DNA of 64,000 bases, taken from positions 1,736,001 through 1,800,000 of the forward strand of contig NZ_OZ241975.1 of NCBI RefSeq assembly GCF_965204195.1, read 5' to 3'. Source of the stretch: Poriferisodalis sp965204195 (GTDB lineage: Bacteria; Actinomycetota; Acidimicrobiia; Acidimicrobiales; Poriferisodalaceae). This document shows positions 53,234-61,147 of this stretch, piece after piece. The notes beneath the pieces were generated by a model. The model was not told where the DNA came from, made no database searches, and was given only the letters and a program-made list of their open reading frames with translations. Position 1 is the first letter of the stretch, and every line of letters begins with the position of its first letter. The position numbers were made by a program, and so were the translations under genes.

Positions 53234-53536
53234 TCAGTCGGTAGGCAGGCGGGCGAGGAGCTCGATCTTGCGCTCCTCGTACTCGTCGAAGCTGATCTCG
53301 TCGTTGTCGAATTGGGTCTGCACCTCTTCGACAAGGCGGATCAGATCTGCCGCAGACAGCTCCTCGTCGAGGTTGCCGTCGAGCACTGCGCCCGTGCCCT
53401 CGGGCTCGGGCGTCTCGTTGACCAGCGGACCGCTCTGGGGAATCTTGCCCATGCGCTTGGCGCGCTTGGCCTCGGCCTTCGCCTTCTTGGCCCGGTCCCT
53501 CTGCAGTTTCTCGAACGTTGTGCGACCGGCAGCCAT
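53234..53536 (-). CDS. Small protein with SHOCT-like C-terminus
   Basis: 100 residues. The first 30 are very basic and helical (FEKLQRDRAKKAKAEAKRAK), the middle is a Gly/Pro/Glu linker, and the last 40 (ELSAADLIRLVEEVQTQFDN then DEISFDEYEERKIELLARL) form the short helical hairpin known as SHOCT, thought to mediate oligomerisation. The ATG at 53536 has GAGG about 8 nt upstream. It lies 72 nt downstream from the start-side of nothing larger on its strand: the acyl-CoA synthetase gene ends at 53608 and may read through into it. Function unknown. Confidence 0.65.
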   Translation of the reverse strand: MAAGRTTFEKLQRDRAKKAKAEAKRAKRMGKIPQSGPLVNETPEPEGTGAVLDGNLDEELSAADLIRLVEEVQTQFDNDEISFDEYEERKIELLARLPTD

Positions 53537-53607
53537 GTCAATACCTCGCGTCTGTCCAGCGGACCATGCTACTGGCGACCTGCCCCAATCCGAATGCAGG
53601 CGAGAGG

Positions 53608-55281
53608 TCAGCCGGAGGGCCAGGCGTGGTCGGCATAGTGGGTGCGCAGGAGTTTCTTGTCGATCTTTCCTGTGCCCGTCAGCGGGATCTCGTCTGCGAC
53701 GACGATGTCGTCGGGAAGCCACCACGACGCCACCCGGGGCCTGATCGCGTCGAGCACGGCGCCGGCATCGAGGGTGGCACCGGCGGCGAGCTCGACGATG
53801 AGCAGCGGTCGTTCGCCCCAGCGCTCGTGCGGCAGGCCGATGACCGCAGCGGCCGCCACACCGGGCGCAATGAGCGCAGCGTTCTCCAGCTCGATCGAGC
53901 TGATCCACTCGCCGCCGCTCTTGATGACATCCTTCGATCGGTCGGTCAGGGTCAGGTAGCCCTCGGCGTCGAGAGCACCCACGTCGCCCGTGCGCAGCCA
54001 CCCGCCCTCGGCGGGCGACAGGTGCGAGTCGGCGAACGCGCCGGGGTCGGCGAGTTCGCCGAGGTAGTACGCGCCGCACATCCACGGACCCCGTGCCTGT
54101 ATCTCGCCGACGCTGCGACCGTCATGGGGCAAGACGTTGCCTTGGGCGTCGACCACGCGCAGCTCGATGCCATACAGCTCGCGGCCGGCTTTGGCTTGGC
54201 GGTCGCGCTGGGCGTCACGATCGCTGCGCTCGACCCGGTGCGTGAACCGACCCGACGTGCCCTGGGTCATCTCGGTCATTCCCCAGACGTGGCTGACCGT
54301 GACGCCGTAATCGTCCTCGAGCGTGTCGATGAGCACCCGTGGCGCGGCTGAACCTCCGACAGCCACTTTCTGCAAGGAGGGCACGCTTCGACCCGTGTCC
54401 TGCAGGTACTGCACGACGCCGAGCCAGATCGTGGGCACTCCCGCCGAGAACGTGATGTCCTCGGCTTCGATGAGATTCACGAGGGCCTCGGGGCTGAGGT
54501 CGGGGCCTGGCAGCACGAGCTTTGCGCCGCTCATCGCGGTGGCGAACGGCAGTGCCCAGCCGTTGACGTGGAACATCGGCACGGTGCCGAGCACGGCGTG
54601 GCCCGAGTGGACGTCGTGGCCGTCACCGGTGCAGGTGGCCCAGGTCTGCAGCACGATCGACCGGTGGCTCTGCAGCACGCCCTTGGGGTTGCCGGTGGTG
54701 CCCGACGTGTAGCAGAGCGTTGCGGCCGCACGCTCGTCGAAGTCGGGCCACGCCGCAGGGCCCGGTGCGGCTGCGATCCAGTCCTCGTACGCGATCTCGC
54801 CGGGAAGGCCCGCAGGCGCATCGAGCCGGCCGAGCACCACCCAGCGGCGAACCGTCGGCGTGCGCGGGGCGAGGCGCACAGCGATCTCGACAAACGACTG
54901 GTCGACCAGCACCACGCTGTCGGCGGCGTCATTGAGGATGAAGGCGAGTTGGTCGTCATGCAGCCGGGGGTTGACGGTGTGCAGCACGGCGCCGATGCCG
55001 GTGATGCCGTAGTAGGCCTCCAGGTGGCGGTGGTCGTTGCACGCAATGGTCGCGACGCGTTCGCCTGGCCCGATGCCGTCGGCGACCAGCGCTCCGGACA
55101 CCAGCCGGGCCCGCTCGGCCACCTCCCGCCAAGTACTGCGCGTGGTGACCCCCGCCGAGTCCACAGACACCACATCGGTGCCGGCATGGCTGCGGGCCGC
55201 ATAGGAAATGAGGCTCGAGACCAGCAGCGGCCGATCCATGGTGTCGCCGAGCAGCATGGGCTCGGCGGGCCCTGTCGTCAT
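53608..55281 (-). CDS. Acyl-CoA synthetase (AMP-forming, medium/long-chain type)
   Basis: 557-residue adenylate-forming ligase. P-loop CYTSGTTGNPKGVLQSH (about 188-204), MFHVNGWALPFATAMSG (typical of fatty-acyl-CoA synthetases of the FadD/alkK group), the VSHVWGMTEMTQ motif, GGWLRTGDVGALDAEGYL, the hinge DRSKDVIKSGGEWISS and catalytic lysine in LTGTGKIDKKLL. It activates a fatty or aromatic acid with ATP and CoA. ATG 55281 follows the epoxide hydrolase stop by 37 nt on the same strand, so the two are probably one operon. The longer frame upstream is out-of-frame overlap with the hydrolase gene. Confidence 0.92.
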   Translation of the reverse strand: MTTGPAEPMLLGDTMDRPLLVSSLISYAARSHAGTDVVSVDSAGVTTRSTWREVAERARLVSGALVADGIGPGERVATIACNDHRHLEAYYGITGIGAVLHTVNPRLHDDQLAFILNDAADSVVLVDQSFVEIAVRLAPRTPTVRRWVVLGRLDAPAGLPGEIAYEDWIAAAPGPAAWPDFDERAAATLCYTSGTTGNPKGVLQSHRSIVLQTWATCTGDGHDVHSGHAVLGTVPMFHVNGWALPFATAMSGAKLVLPGPDLSPEALVNLIEAEDITFSAGVPTIWLGVVQYLQDTGRSVPSLQKVAVGGSAAPRVLIDTLEDDYGVTVSHVWGMTEMTQGTSGRFTHRVERSDRDAQRDRQAKAGRELYGIELRVVDAQGNVLPHDGRSVGEIQARGPWMCGAYYLGELADPGAFADSHLSPAEGGWLRTGDVGALDAEGYLTLTDRSKDVIKSGGEWISSIELENAALIAPGVAAAAVIGLPHERWGERPLLIVELAAGATLDAGAVLDAIRPRVASWWLPDDIVVADEIPLTGTGKIDKKLLRTHYADHAWPSG

Positions 55282-55318
55282 CGGCGACGACTCGATGCCA
55301 GCCGCCGTGGGCCTCCGC

Positions 55319-56449
55319 TCATCGGAGCAGGCTGAAGAAGGCGCGCACGTCGTCGACGAACAGCTCGGGCTGCTCGAAGGCTGCGAAGTGGCCGCCCGCG
55401 GGCATGTCGGTCCAGTGACGGATGTCGGAGTAGATCGGCTCAGACCATGAGCGCACCGGGGGGATGATCTCGGCCGGGAACTTGGCAACGCCGGTCGGAA
55501 CGTCCACTGTCATGCGGGGGAGCTGCCGGAAGCTCTCCCAGTACAGGCGGCCCGACGAGGCTGCGTTGGCGTTCAGCCAGTACAGCATGATGTTGTCGAG
55601 CATCTCGTCGCGGCCCAGCGTGTTCTCTGGATGCCCGTCGCAGTCGGTCCAGGCCCAGAACTTCTCCAGGATCCACGCTGCCTGCCCGGCAGGCGAATCG
55701 GTGAGGCCGTAGCCCAGCGTCTGGGGGCGGGTGGACTGCTGCTTCGAATAGCCGGAGTCCCAATCGTTGTAGTGCTTGGCCTTGGTGAGGGCCGCAATCT
55801 CCTCGTCGTTGGGCTCACGATCCTTGGGGCGGCTGCCGCGCATCACCATGTTCAGGTGGATGCCGATGCAGCGGTCGGGGTGACGGCTGCCGAGCGCGCT
55901 GGTGACCGCTGATCCCCAGTCGCCGCCTTGCGCGCCGAAGCGGTCGTAGCCCAAGCCGGTCATGAGCTCGGCCCAGCAGTCGGCGATCTTCTCGATGCCC
56001 CAGCCGGGCTCGGTCGGCTTGGCGCTGAAGCCGTACCCGGGCAGCGATGGGCAGATCACATGGAAGGCATCGGACGCATTGCCGCCGTGTGCGACCGGAT
56101 CGGCGAGCGGCTCGATGACCTTGTGGAACTCCACCACCGAGCCGGGCCAGCCGTGAGTGATGACGATCGGCATCGCGTCGGGCTCGGGGGAGCGGACGTG
56201 GATGAAGTGCACGTCCATGCCGTCGACGTCGGCCATGTACTGGTCGAACCGGTTGAGCGCGGCTTCGCTGGCTCGCCAGTCGTAGGTGTTGGCCCAGTAG
56301 TCGCAGACTTCCTGGACGTAGGCGAGGGGGATGCCTTGGGACCAGTCCTCCACCGGTTCGGCGTCTGGCCAGCGGGTTCTTGCCAGGCGGTCTTTGAGGT
56401 CTGCCAGCTGCTCGTCTGGGACGTTGATCTGGAACGGTTCGATCTGCAT
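55319..56449 (-). CDS. Epoxide hydrolase (EHN-domain alpha/beta hydrolase)
   Basis: 376 residues. The N-terminal EHN domain (PFQINVPDEQLADLKDRLAR, TRWPD, about 5-30) is the hallmark of juvenile hormone/microsomal-type epoxide hydrolases. The hydrolase core shows ITHGWPGSVVEFHKVIEP (HGWP oxyanion motif, about 98-115), the nucleophilic Asp in GAQGGDWGSAVTS (about 177) and the C-terminal His in MPAGGHFAAFEQPE (about 355). The acid is probably in the region before that. It opens epoxides to diols. The gene precedes the acyl-CoA synthetase on the same strand. Given the nearby box locus, detoxifying leaked epoxides is one possible role, but only inferred. Confidence 0.92.
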   Translation of the reverse strand: MQIEPFQINVPDEQLADLKDRLARTRWPDAEPVEDWSQGIPLAYVQEVCDYWANTYDWRASEAALNRFDQYMADVDGMDVHFIHVRSPEPDAMPIVITHGWPGSVVEFHKVIEPLADPVAHGGNASDAFHVICPSLPGYGFSAKPTEPGWGIEKIADCWAELMTGLGYDRFGAQGGDWGSAVTSALGSRHPDRCIGIHLNMVMRGSRPKDREPNDEEIAALTKAKHYNDWDSGYSKQQSTRPQTLGYGLTDSPAGQAAWILEKFWAWTDCDGHPENTLGRDEMLDNIMLYWLNANAASSGRLYWESFRQLPRMTVDVPTGVAKFPAEIIPPVRSWSEPIYSDIRHWTDMPAGGHFAAFEQPELFVDDVRAFFSLLR

Positions 56450-56510
56450 CCGAGCACGGTAGTCGGCTGGTGTCGTCGGCTCCCGGGGTGTGCCAGGGCA
56501 GGCGCAGCTG

Positions 56511-58886
56511 TCAGTCGTAGATGAAGCCGAGTTCGGCGGGCGCGGGGAGCTCGCCTCCTATGTGGCCGTCGGCCCGGAGGCTCTTGATCTCGGCGGGGGA
56601 AAAGCGGGCTACCTCGGCGAAGACCTCGTCTGTGTGTTGATCGAAGCGGGGGGAAGGGCCCGCTTGGTTCGGGCGGACTCCATCCAGAGTGAACGGTGAC
56701 GCGATGTGGCGCATGGGGCCTGTTACTGGGTGATCGACTAGCTCTATGCGGTTGGCGACTGGTTGGTGGTCGGGTGCGGTCCATGGGTCCCAGCAGAACT
56801 CGGTGCGGGCGCTGGCGGCGTGCAGCGCCGTTTGCAGGTCAGCGCGGGTCCGGGCCGGTTGGCCGCCGTTGTTCTTGATCTCTTCGAGCAGGCCCTCGAT
56901 CACGTTGACGGCGTTGTGGCCACGGGCAGGATCGTCGGCCGATCCGTCGGCGATTACGGCTAGGTATCCGTCGGTGCCTCTTATGAAGCCGCTCCAGGCG
57001 GTGTTGGGTTCCCGGTTTCCCATGCGGCCGATGTCTCGGCCGGTTGTGGAGGCGAGTACGAGTGCTTCGCCGCTGTGCTGCCAGGTTCCTTCTTGCTGGG
57101 AGACGTCGATTTCTATGCCTCGACCGGTGTGCTCGGCGTGGTGCAGTCCGCTCAGCAGGGCGAAACCGGCGGTGATGCCGGCGATCGGGTCGGGGAAGTA
57201 GATGTTGGAGATGCGGGCGCCTTCGTGCTCGTAGCCCTGCCGGTGACCCATCCCGCCCATGGCCTCGATGATCGAGCCGAATCCCACAGCGCCCGCATAG
57301 GGGCCGTCGACGCCGAACGCGGGCATGCGCACCAGCACGATGCGTGGGTTGACCTCGGCCAGCGTCTCGAAGTCGAGCCCGAGCTGGGGCAGCACGTGGG
57401 CCGAGAAGTTGGCGACCAGAGCGTCGCAGTTGCGCACCAGCTCCATGAAGGCGGCGCGGCCCTCGGGCGTGGCGAGCGTGACGACGCAGTCGCGCTTGCC
57501 CTTGTTGACGGCGTTGAAATGCCCGCCTGCCTCGTAGAAGCGATTGTCGTGGACGAGATGCTCGAGGCCGGGCGCCATGCCGTGGTCGTAGGGCCGCTGG
57601 GTGCGGAAGCCGTCGAAGGGGTTCTGCGCCTCGATCTTGATGACGTCGATGCCGAGCGGTGTGAGCAGGTTGCCGATGTACGGCCCGGCCCACGCAATGG
57701 TCATCTCGATCACCCGCAGCGCACGCGCGGGTCGCAGTGCCGCCGTGGGCGTATCGGCAGCCGGGCATGCGTCGGCACCCCGATCGCTCACTCGTTGCAT
57801 CGGCACGGGCAGGCCTGGTGCGGCGAAGGGCTGGATGGGCGCCAAGGCGGTTGCTGCTGGTGTCTCGACTTCGCCGAGGAAGCCGCGGTCGGCGAGATGT
57901 TCGTCTGCCAGCGCGTCGAGCGGCGTCATCACCATGCCGACTGCCCAGGGCGTCTCGAGCGCGAACTGGAACAGCTCCCGCTTGGTGCGGGCGGCATACC
58001 AGGGCTCGATGACTTCGCGAATCTTGTCGATGTGGCGGGCCCGGCGGTGGCGGTGGCTCAACTCGGGATCGTCGATCCACTCGGGCATGCCGAGATGCAG
58101 GCACTGCATCTCCCAGTCGTCCCGCCGGATCGAGCCCGGGCACACGTAGCCGTCGGCGCAGCGGATTGCACCCGACGGATACGCCGTGGGCGGGTGCGGC
58201 CCCACCAGCGGCCGGCGCCGTTGGCAGTGCAGCGAATCGCAATAGCAGAGCTCGACGGCGGTCAGCAGCGCCCCCAGCCACGACACGTCCATGTGCGTCT
58301 CGGGCCGTCGCCGGATGAGGTGCGCGGCCCAGGCGGCAAGACCGCCTGCGCAGTACTGGGCCTGCCAGCCTGGAAGGCGCAGCGGTTCGGCACCCTCGTC
58401 GCCGTTGAAGCCCAGGAAACCGGTGGCGGTCTGCACCAGCAGCTCGTCGGCGATGACGCCAGGGTCGTCGGCATCAGCACCCCAGGCCGTGACTGTCACG
58501 AGCTTGGGCACGCGTTCGCCCTCTGCCGCACGGGCCGCCAAACGCTCGGGATCCCACGGCCCGCCGGCAAGCCCGGCCAGCGTGTCGTTGGCGATCACCA
58601 CGTCCGGCCACGACCCCTCCACGCTGTCGGCGGCGCAGTTCAGCTTCGCCGCATTCAGATGCACATACAGCGGGCTGATCTCATCGGGCCCCAGCGGGAC
58701 ATCGTCAACCGGTTGACTCCGTGCAAGGTCCCCGCCCGGCGGCTCCACCTTGACCACGGTGGCCCCCGCACCCGCCAGCAGCCGTCCGGCATACGGCCCT
58801 GCGATGCCGGTGGCCAGCTCCAGCACACGCATCCCCGCGAGCGGCGGCGGCACAGTCTCGGCGGCTCCATCGGCCGGGGCAGGCAT
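56511..58886 (-). CDS. CaiB/BaiF (class III) CoA-transferase, tandem fusion
   Basis: 791 residues formed by two class III CoA-transferase units. The first (about 15-370) begins LAGMRVLELATGIAGPYAGR with KVEPPGGDLARS; the second (about 395-780) begins ALRVIEMTIAWAGPYIGNLL with IKIEAQNPFDGFR and contains VLVRMPAFGVDGPY and EIDVSQQEGTWQ. Class III enzymes are normally 380-450-residue interlocked dimers, so this protein may fold as an intramolecular dimer. The second unit keeps the canonical motifs better than the first. ATG 58886 has TACCGT with a 6-nt spacer. It moves CoA between carboxylic acids, or acts as a racemase relative; substrate unknown. Confidence 0.88.
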   Translation of the reverse strand: MPAPADGAAETVPPPLAGMRVLELATGIAGPYAGRLLAGAGATVVKVEPPGGDLARSQPVDDVPLGPDEISPLYVHLNAAKLNCAADSVEGSWPDVVIANDTLAGLAGGPWDPERLAARAAEGERVPKLVTVTAWGADADDPGVIADELLVQTATGFLGFNGDEGAEPLRLPGWQAQYCAGGLAAWAAHLIRRRPETHMDVSWLGALLTAVELCYCDSLHCQRRRPLVGPHPPTAYPSGAIRCADGYVCPGSIRRDDWEMQCLHLGMPEWIDDPELSHRHRRARHIDKIREVIEPWYAARTKRELFQFALETPWAVGMVMTPLDALADEHLADRGFLGEVETPAATALAPIQPFAAPGLPVPMQRVSDRGADACPAADTPTAALRPARALRVIEMTIAWAGPYIGNLLTPLGIDVIKIEAQNPFDGFRTQRPYDHGMAPGLEHLVHDNRFYEAGGHFNAVNKGKRDCVVTLATPEGRAAFMELVRNCDALVANFSAHVLPQLGLDFETLAEVNPRIVLVRMPAFGVDGPYAGAVGFGSIIEAMGGMGHRQGYEHEGARISNIYFPDPIAGITAGFALLSGLHHAEHTGRGIEIDVSQQEGTWQHSGEALVLASTTGRDIGRMGNREPNTAWSGFIRGTDGYLAVIADGSADDPARGHNAVNVIEGLLEEIKNNGGQPARTRADLQTALHAASARTEFCWDPWTAPDHQPVANRIELVDHPVTGPMRHIASPFTLDGVRPNQAGPSPRFDQHTDEVFAEVARFSPAEIKSLRADGHIGGELPAPAELGFIYD

Positions 58887-58892
58887 CGGATC

Positions 58893-58898
58893 ACGGTA
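58893..58898 (-). promoter_or_regulatory. -10 box TACCGT before the CoA-transferase
   Basis: TACCGT, spacer GATCCG, ATG at 58886; divergent from the deacetylase promoter at 58976-58981. Confidence 0.5.
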
Positions 58899-58975
58899 CC
58901 GCCCGGCGGCCCCGGCACACCGGGCCGACATCGGGGCTGCCGTGCTTGCTGTGGCGGGCTCAGACGGGGGTTCAG

Positions 58976-58981
58976 TAGGGT
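58976..58981 (+). promoter_or_regulatory. -10 box TAGGGT before the deacetylase
   Basis: TAGGGT, spacer CCGAAG, ATG at 58988. Leaderless arrangement. Confidence 0.45.
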
Positions 58982-58987
58982 CCGAAG

Positions 58988-59875
58988 ATGAGCTCCGAAC
59001 AACCGTCCAACGGTCAGCACAACGGCGTCACTGTCTGTCTGAGCTTCGACTTCGATGCGGTCTCGATCTGGACCGGCCCCCGAGGGTCACGATCGCCCAA
59101 CCTGACCGCCCGCGGCGAGTTCGCCACCATTGGCGCGCACCGTCTGCTCGACCTGCTCGACGAACGCAGCCTCCCGTCCACCTGGTTCATCCCCGGCCAC
59201 ACCATCGACACCTTCGGCGACGTGTGCGCCCGGGTGGCCTCCGACGGGCACGAGGTGGGCTACCACGGCTACTGCCACGAAGCGCCCTCGTCGAAGCGGG
59301 ACGAAGCCGACGAGCGGGCCATCCTGACCCGGTCGATGGACTGCCTGGAACGGCTCGCTGGCGGGCCGCCGGTCGGGCACCGGGTGCCAGGCGGCAACTG
59401 CGGCGACCGCTGGATCAGCCTGCTCATCGAGCACGGCTTCTCCTATGACTCCTCCATGGCCCGCAACGACTACGCGGCCACGTGGTGCCGGCTGGGCGAC
59501 GTGCCCACCACCGACGGCCCGCACCAGTTCGGCGACGAGGTCGACTTGGTGCAGCTGCCGTTCGACTGGATCCTCGACGACTGGCCGTACTTCAGCTACG
59601 ACGGGCCGACCGTGCAGGGGCTGCGCACGCCCGATCACGTCTATGACGTGTGGTCGGCCGAGTTCGACTACCTGAACGACCGGGTCGGCAGCGGGGTGTT
59701 CGTGCTCACCATGCACCCTCAGTGCATCGGGCGGGGCAGCCGGATGCTGATGCTCGAGCGGCTCATCGATCACATGGCGGCGCAGCCGGGCGTGACGTTC
59801 GCCACCATGGCCCAGGTCGCCGACGACTTCCGGGCTGCTGCCACGCCGGGGGACCGCGCCGGTCGTCGCCTGTAG
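58988..59875 (+). CDS. Polysaccharide deacetylase (NodB-homology) family protein
   Basis: 295 residues with the NodB fold: LSFDFDAVSIW (motif 1 Asp, about 18-28), STWFIPGHTIDTF (His of motif 2, about 63-75), GHEVGYHGYCHEAPSS (further His, about 86-101), HRVPGGNCGDRW (motif 3) and the C-terminal VFVLTMHPQCIGRGSRM (motif 5 His). No signal peptide, so a cytoplasmic role such as peptide- or allantoin-type amide hydrolysis (PuuE-like) is as likely as cell-wall or polysaccharide deacetylation. It stands between the divergent CoA-transferase and the HisC-type gene. Confidence 0.87.
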   Translation: MSSEQPSNGQHNGVTVCLSFDFDAVSIWTGPRGSRSPNLTARGEFATIGAHRLLDLLDERSLPSTWFIPGHTIDTFGDVCARVASDGHEVGYHGYCHEAPSSKRDEADERAILTRSMDCLERLAGGPPVGHRVPGGNCGDRWISLLIEHGFSYDSSMARNDYAATWCRLGDVPTTDGPHQFGDEVDLVQLPFDWILDDWPYFSYDGPTVQGLRTPDHVYDVWSAEFDYLNDRVGSGVFVLTMHPQCIGRGSRMLMLERLIDHMAAQPGVTFATMAQVADDFRAAATPGDRAGRRL

Positions 59876-59960
59876 CCGGCGGTCTGCGGACCACAGCCAG
59901 CAGCCAGCGGGTAGCTTGCCGCCGACACGGCGACATGCTGGTGCGGCTGGCGCATGGGGG

Positions 59961-60010
59961 AATGCTGATGCTGGCGCATCACGAGGCAATGCTGATGCTG
60001 GCGCATCACG
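59961..60010. repeat. Tandem 23-bp direct repeat, 27-nt period
   Basis: AATGCTGATGCTGGCGCATC plus ACG occurs at 59961-59983 and 59988-60010, with a partial third copy before it. The 27-nt period is a multiple of three and the repeats are in frame with the downstream aminotransferase, encoding GNADAGASR twice if translation began upstream (for example TTG 59916). Confidence 0.75.
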
Positions 60011-60029
60011 GGAGCGGGAAGGCGAGCGC

Positions 60030-61121
60030 ATGATCGGACGACCGAGAGCGGCGGTGGAGGGCCTTCCGCAGTACAAGCCCGGCCGCTCCGCGGCGCAGGC
60101 CGAAGCCGAGCACAACCTGGTTGAGGCGATCAAGCTGGCATCCAACGAGAACGCCAACGATCCGCTCCCGTCGGTGGCCAAGGCAGTGTCCGAGGCCGCC
60201 TTGGGCATGAATCGCTATCCCGACCATCGCTGCATGGAGGTGCGCGAGGCGCTGGCCGACCGGCACGGCGTCGGGCTGGATGAGGTCACGGTGGGCTCCG
60301 GCTCGGTGGGGGTGCTGCAGCAGCTGTTCGCCGCCTACATCGATCCCGGTGACGAGGTGGTGTATCCGTGGCGTTCCTTCGAGGTGCACCCGGTGTTCTG
60401 CGCCATCTCGGGCGCTCAGGCGATGACGGTGCCGCTGGTCGACCACGCGTTCGATCTTGACGGCGTCGCTGCCGCGGTGACCGACCGCACCAAGCTCGTT
60501 GTGCTCTCCACGCCGAACAACCCCACCGGCACGGTTTGCAGCACCGCGGAGCTGCAGCGCCTGCTGGCAGCGGTGCCGCCCGATGTGATCGTGGTGATCG
60601 ACGAGGCCTACCGGGAATTCGTCACCGATCTCGCCGTGGCCGACCCGATCCAGACGGTGCTGCCGGACCACCCCAACGCCTTGGTGCTGCGCACGTTCTC
60701 CAAGGCGTACGGCTTGGCCAACCTGCGCGTCGGCTACGGCGTCGGGCACCCCGATGTCATCGGTGCGCTCGACAAGGTGGCGCTGCCGTTCATCGTGAGC
60801 GGTATCGCTCAGGTAGCGGCGCTGGCCTCGCTTGAGCCGCAGGCCGGCACCGAGCTGGAGGAGCGTGTCGCCGGCATCCTGGCCGAGCGCGACCGCGTCA
60901 GCGCTGCGATGTCCGATCTGGGCTGGCCGGTGGTGCCCAGCCAAGCCAACTTCGTGTACCTGCCGGTCGGCGATGGGGCGATGGAACTGTTCGTCCGGCT
61001 GGAGAAGCAGGGTTTGGTGACTCGCCCCTTCGAGGGCGAGGGCGTGCGCATCAGCCTGGGCACTCCGGCCCAGAACGACCGGCTGCTGGCAGCGCTCGGA
61101 CCGTTCGACCGGACCAGCTGA
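60030..61121 (+). CDS. hisC: Histidinol-phosphate / aromatic aminotransferase (HisC family)
   Basis: 363-residue fold-type I PLP aminotransferase. Marks: KLASNENANDPLPSV (about 32-46), the GSGSVGVLQQLF loop, VVLSTPNNPTGTV (about 154-166) with the conserved NPTG, VIDEAYREF, and the PLP lysine in LRTFSKAYGLANLRVGYG (about residue 218). The ATG at 60030 has GGAAGG 7-8 nt upstream. The same frame stays open upstream through the repeat at 59961-60010, so a longer product is possible. It converts histidinol phosphate to imidazole acetol phosphate or transaminates aromatic amino acids; no other his gene is nearby, so the latter is realistic. Confidence 0.87.
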   Translation: MIGRPRAAVEGLPQYKPGRSAAQAEAEHNLVEAIKLASNENANDPLPSVAKAVSEAALGMNRYPDHRCMEVREALADRHGVGLDEVTVGSGSVGVLQQLFAAYIDPGDEVVYPWRSFEVHPVFCAISGAQAMTVPLVDHAFDLDGVAAAVTDRTKLVVLSTPNNPTGTVCSTAELQRLLAAVPPDVIVVIDEAYREFVTDLAVADPIQTVLPDHPNALVLRTFSKAYGLANLRVGYGVGHPDVIGALDKVALPFIVSGIAQVAALASLEPQAGTELEERVAGILAERDRVSAAMSDLGWPVVPSQANFVYLPVGDGAMELFVRLEKQGLVTRPFEGEGVRISLGTPAQNDRLLAALGPFDRTS

Positions 61122-61147
61122 GCCGCGCCGGTCGAGTCAGGCCGCGG

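Noticed and set aside
57075..58991. 638-codon plus-strand frame opposite the CoA-transferase
   Set aside because: The CoA-transferase motifs cover the region on the minus strand; this is a shadow.
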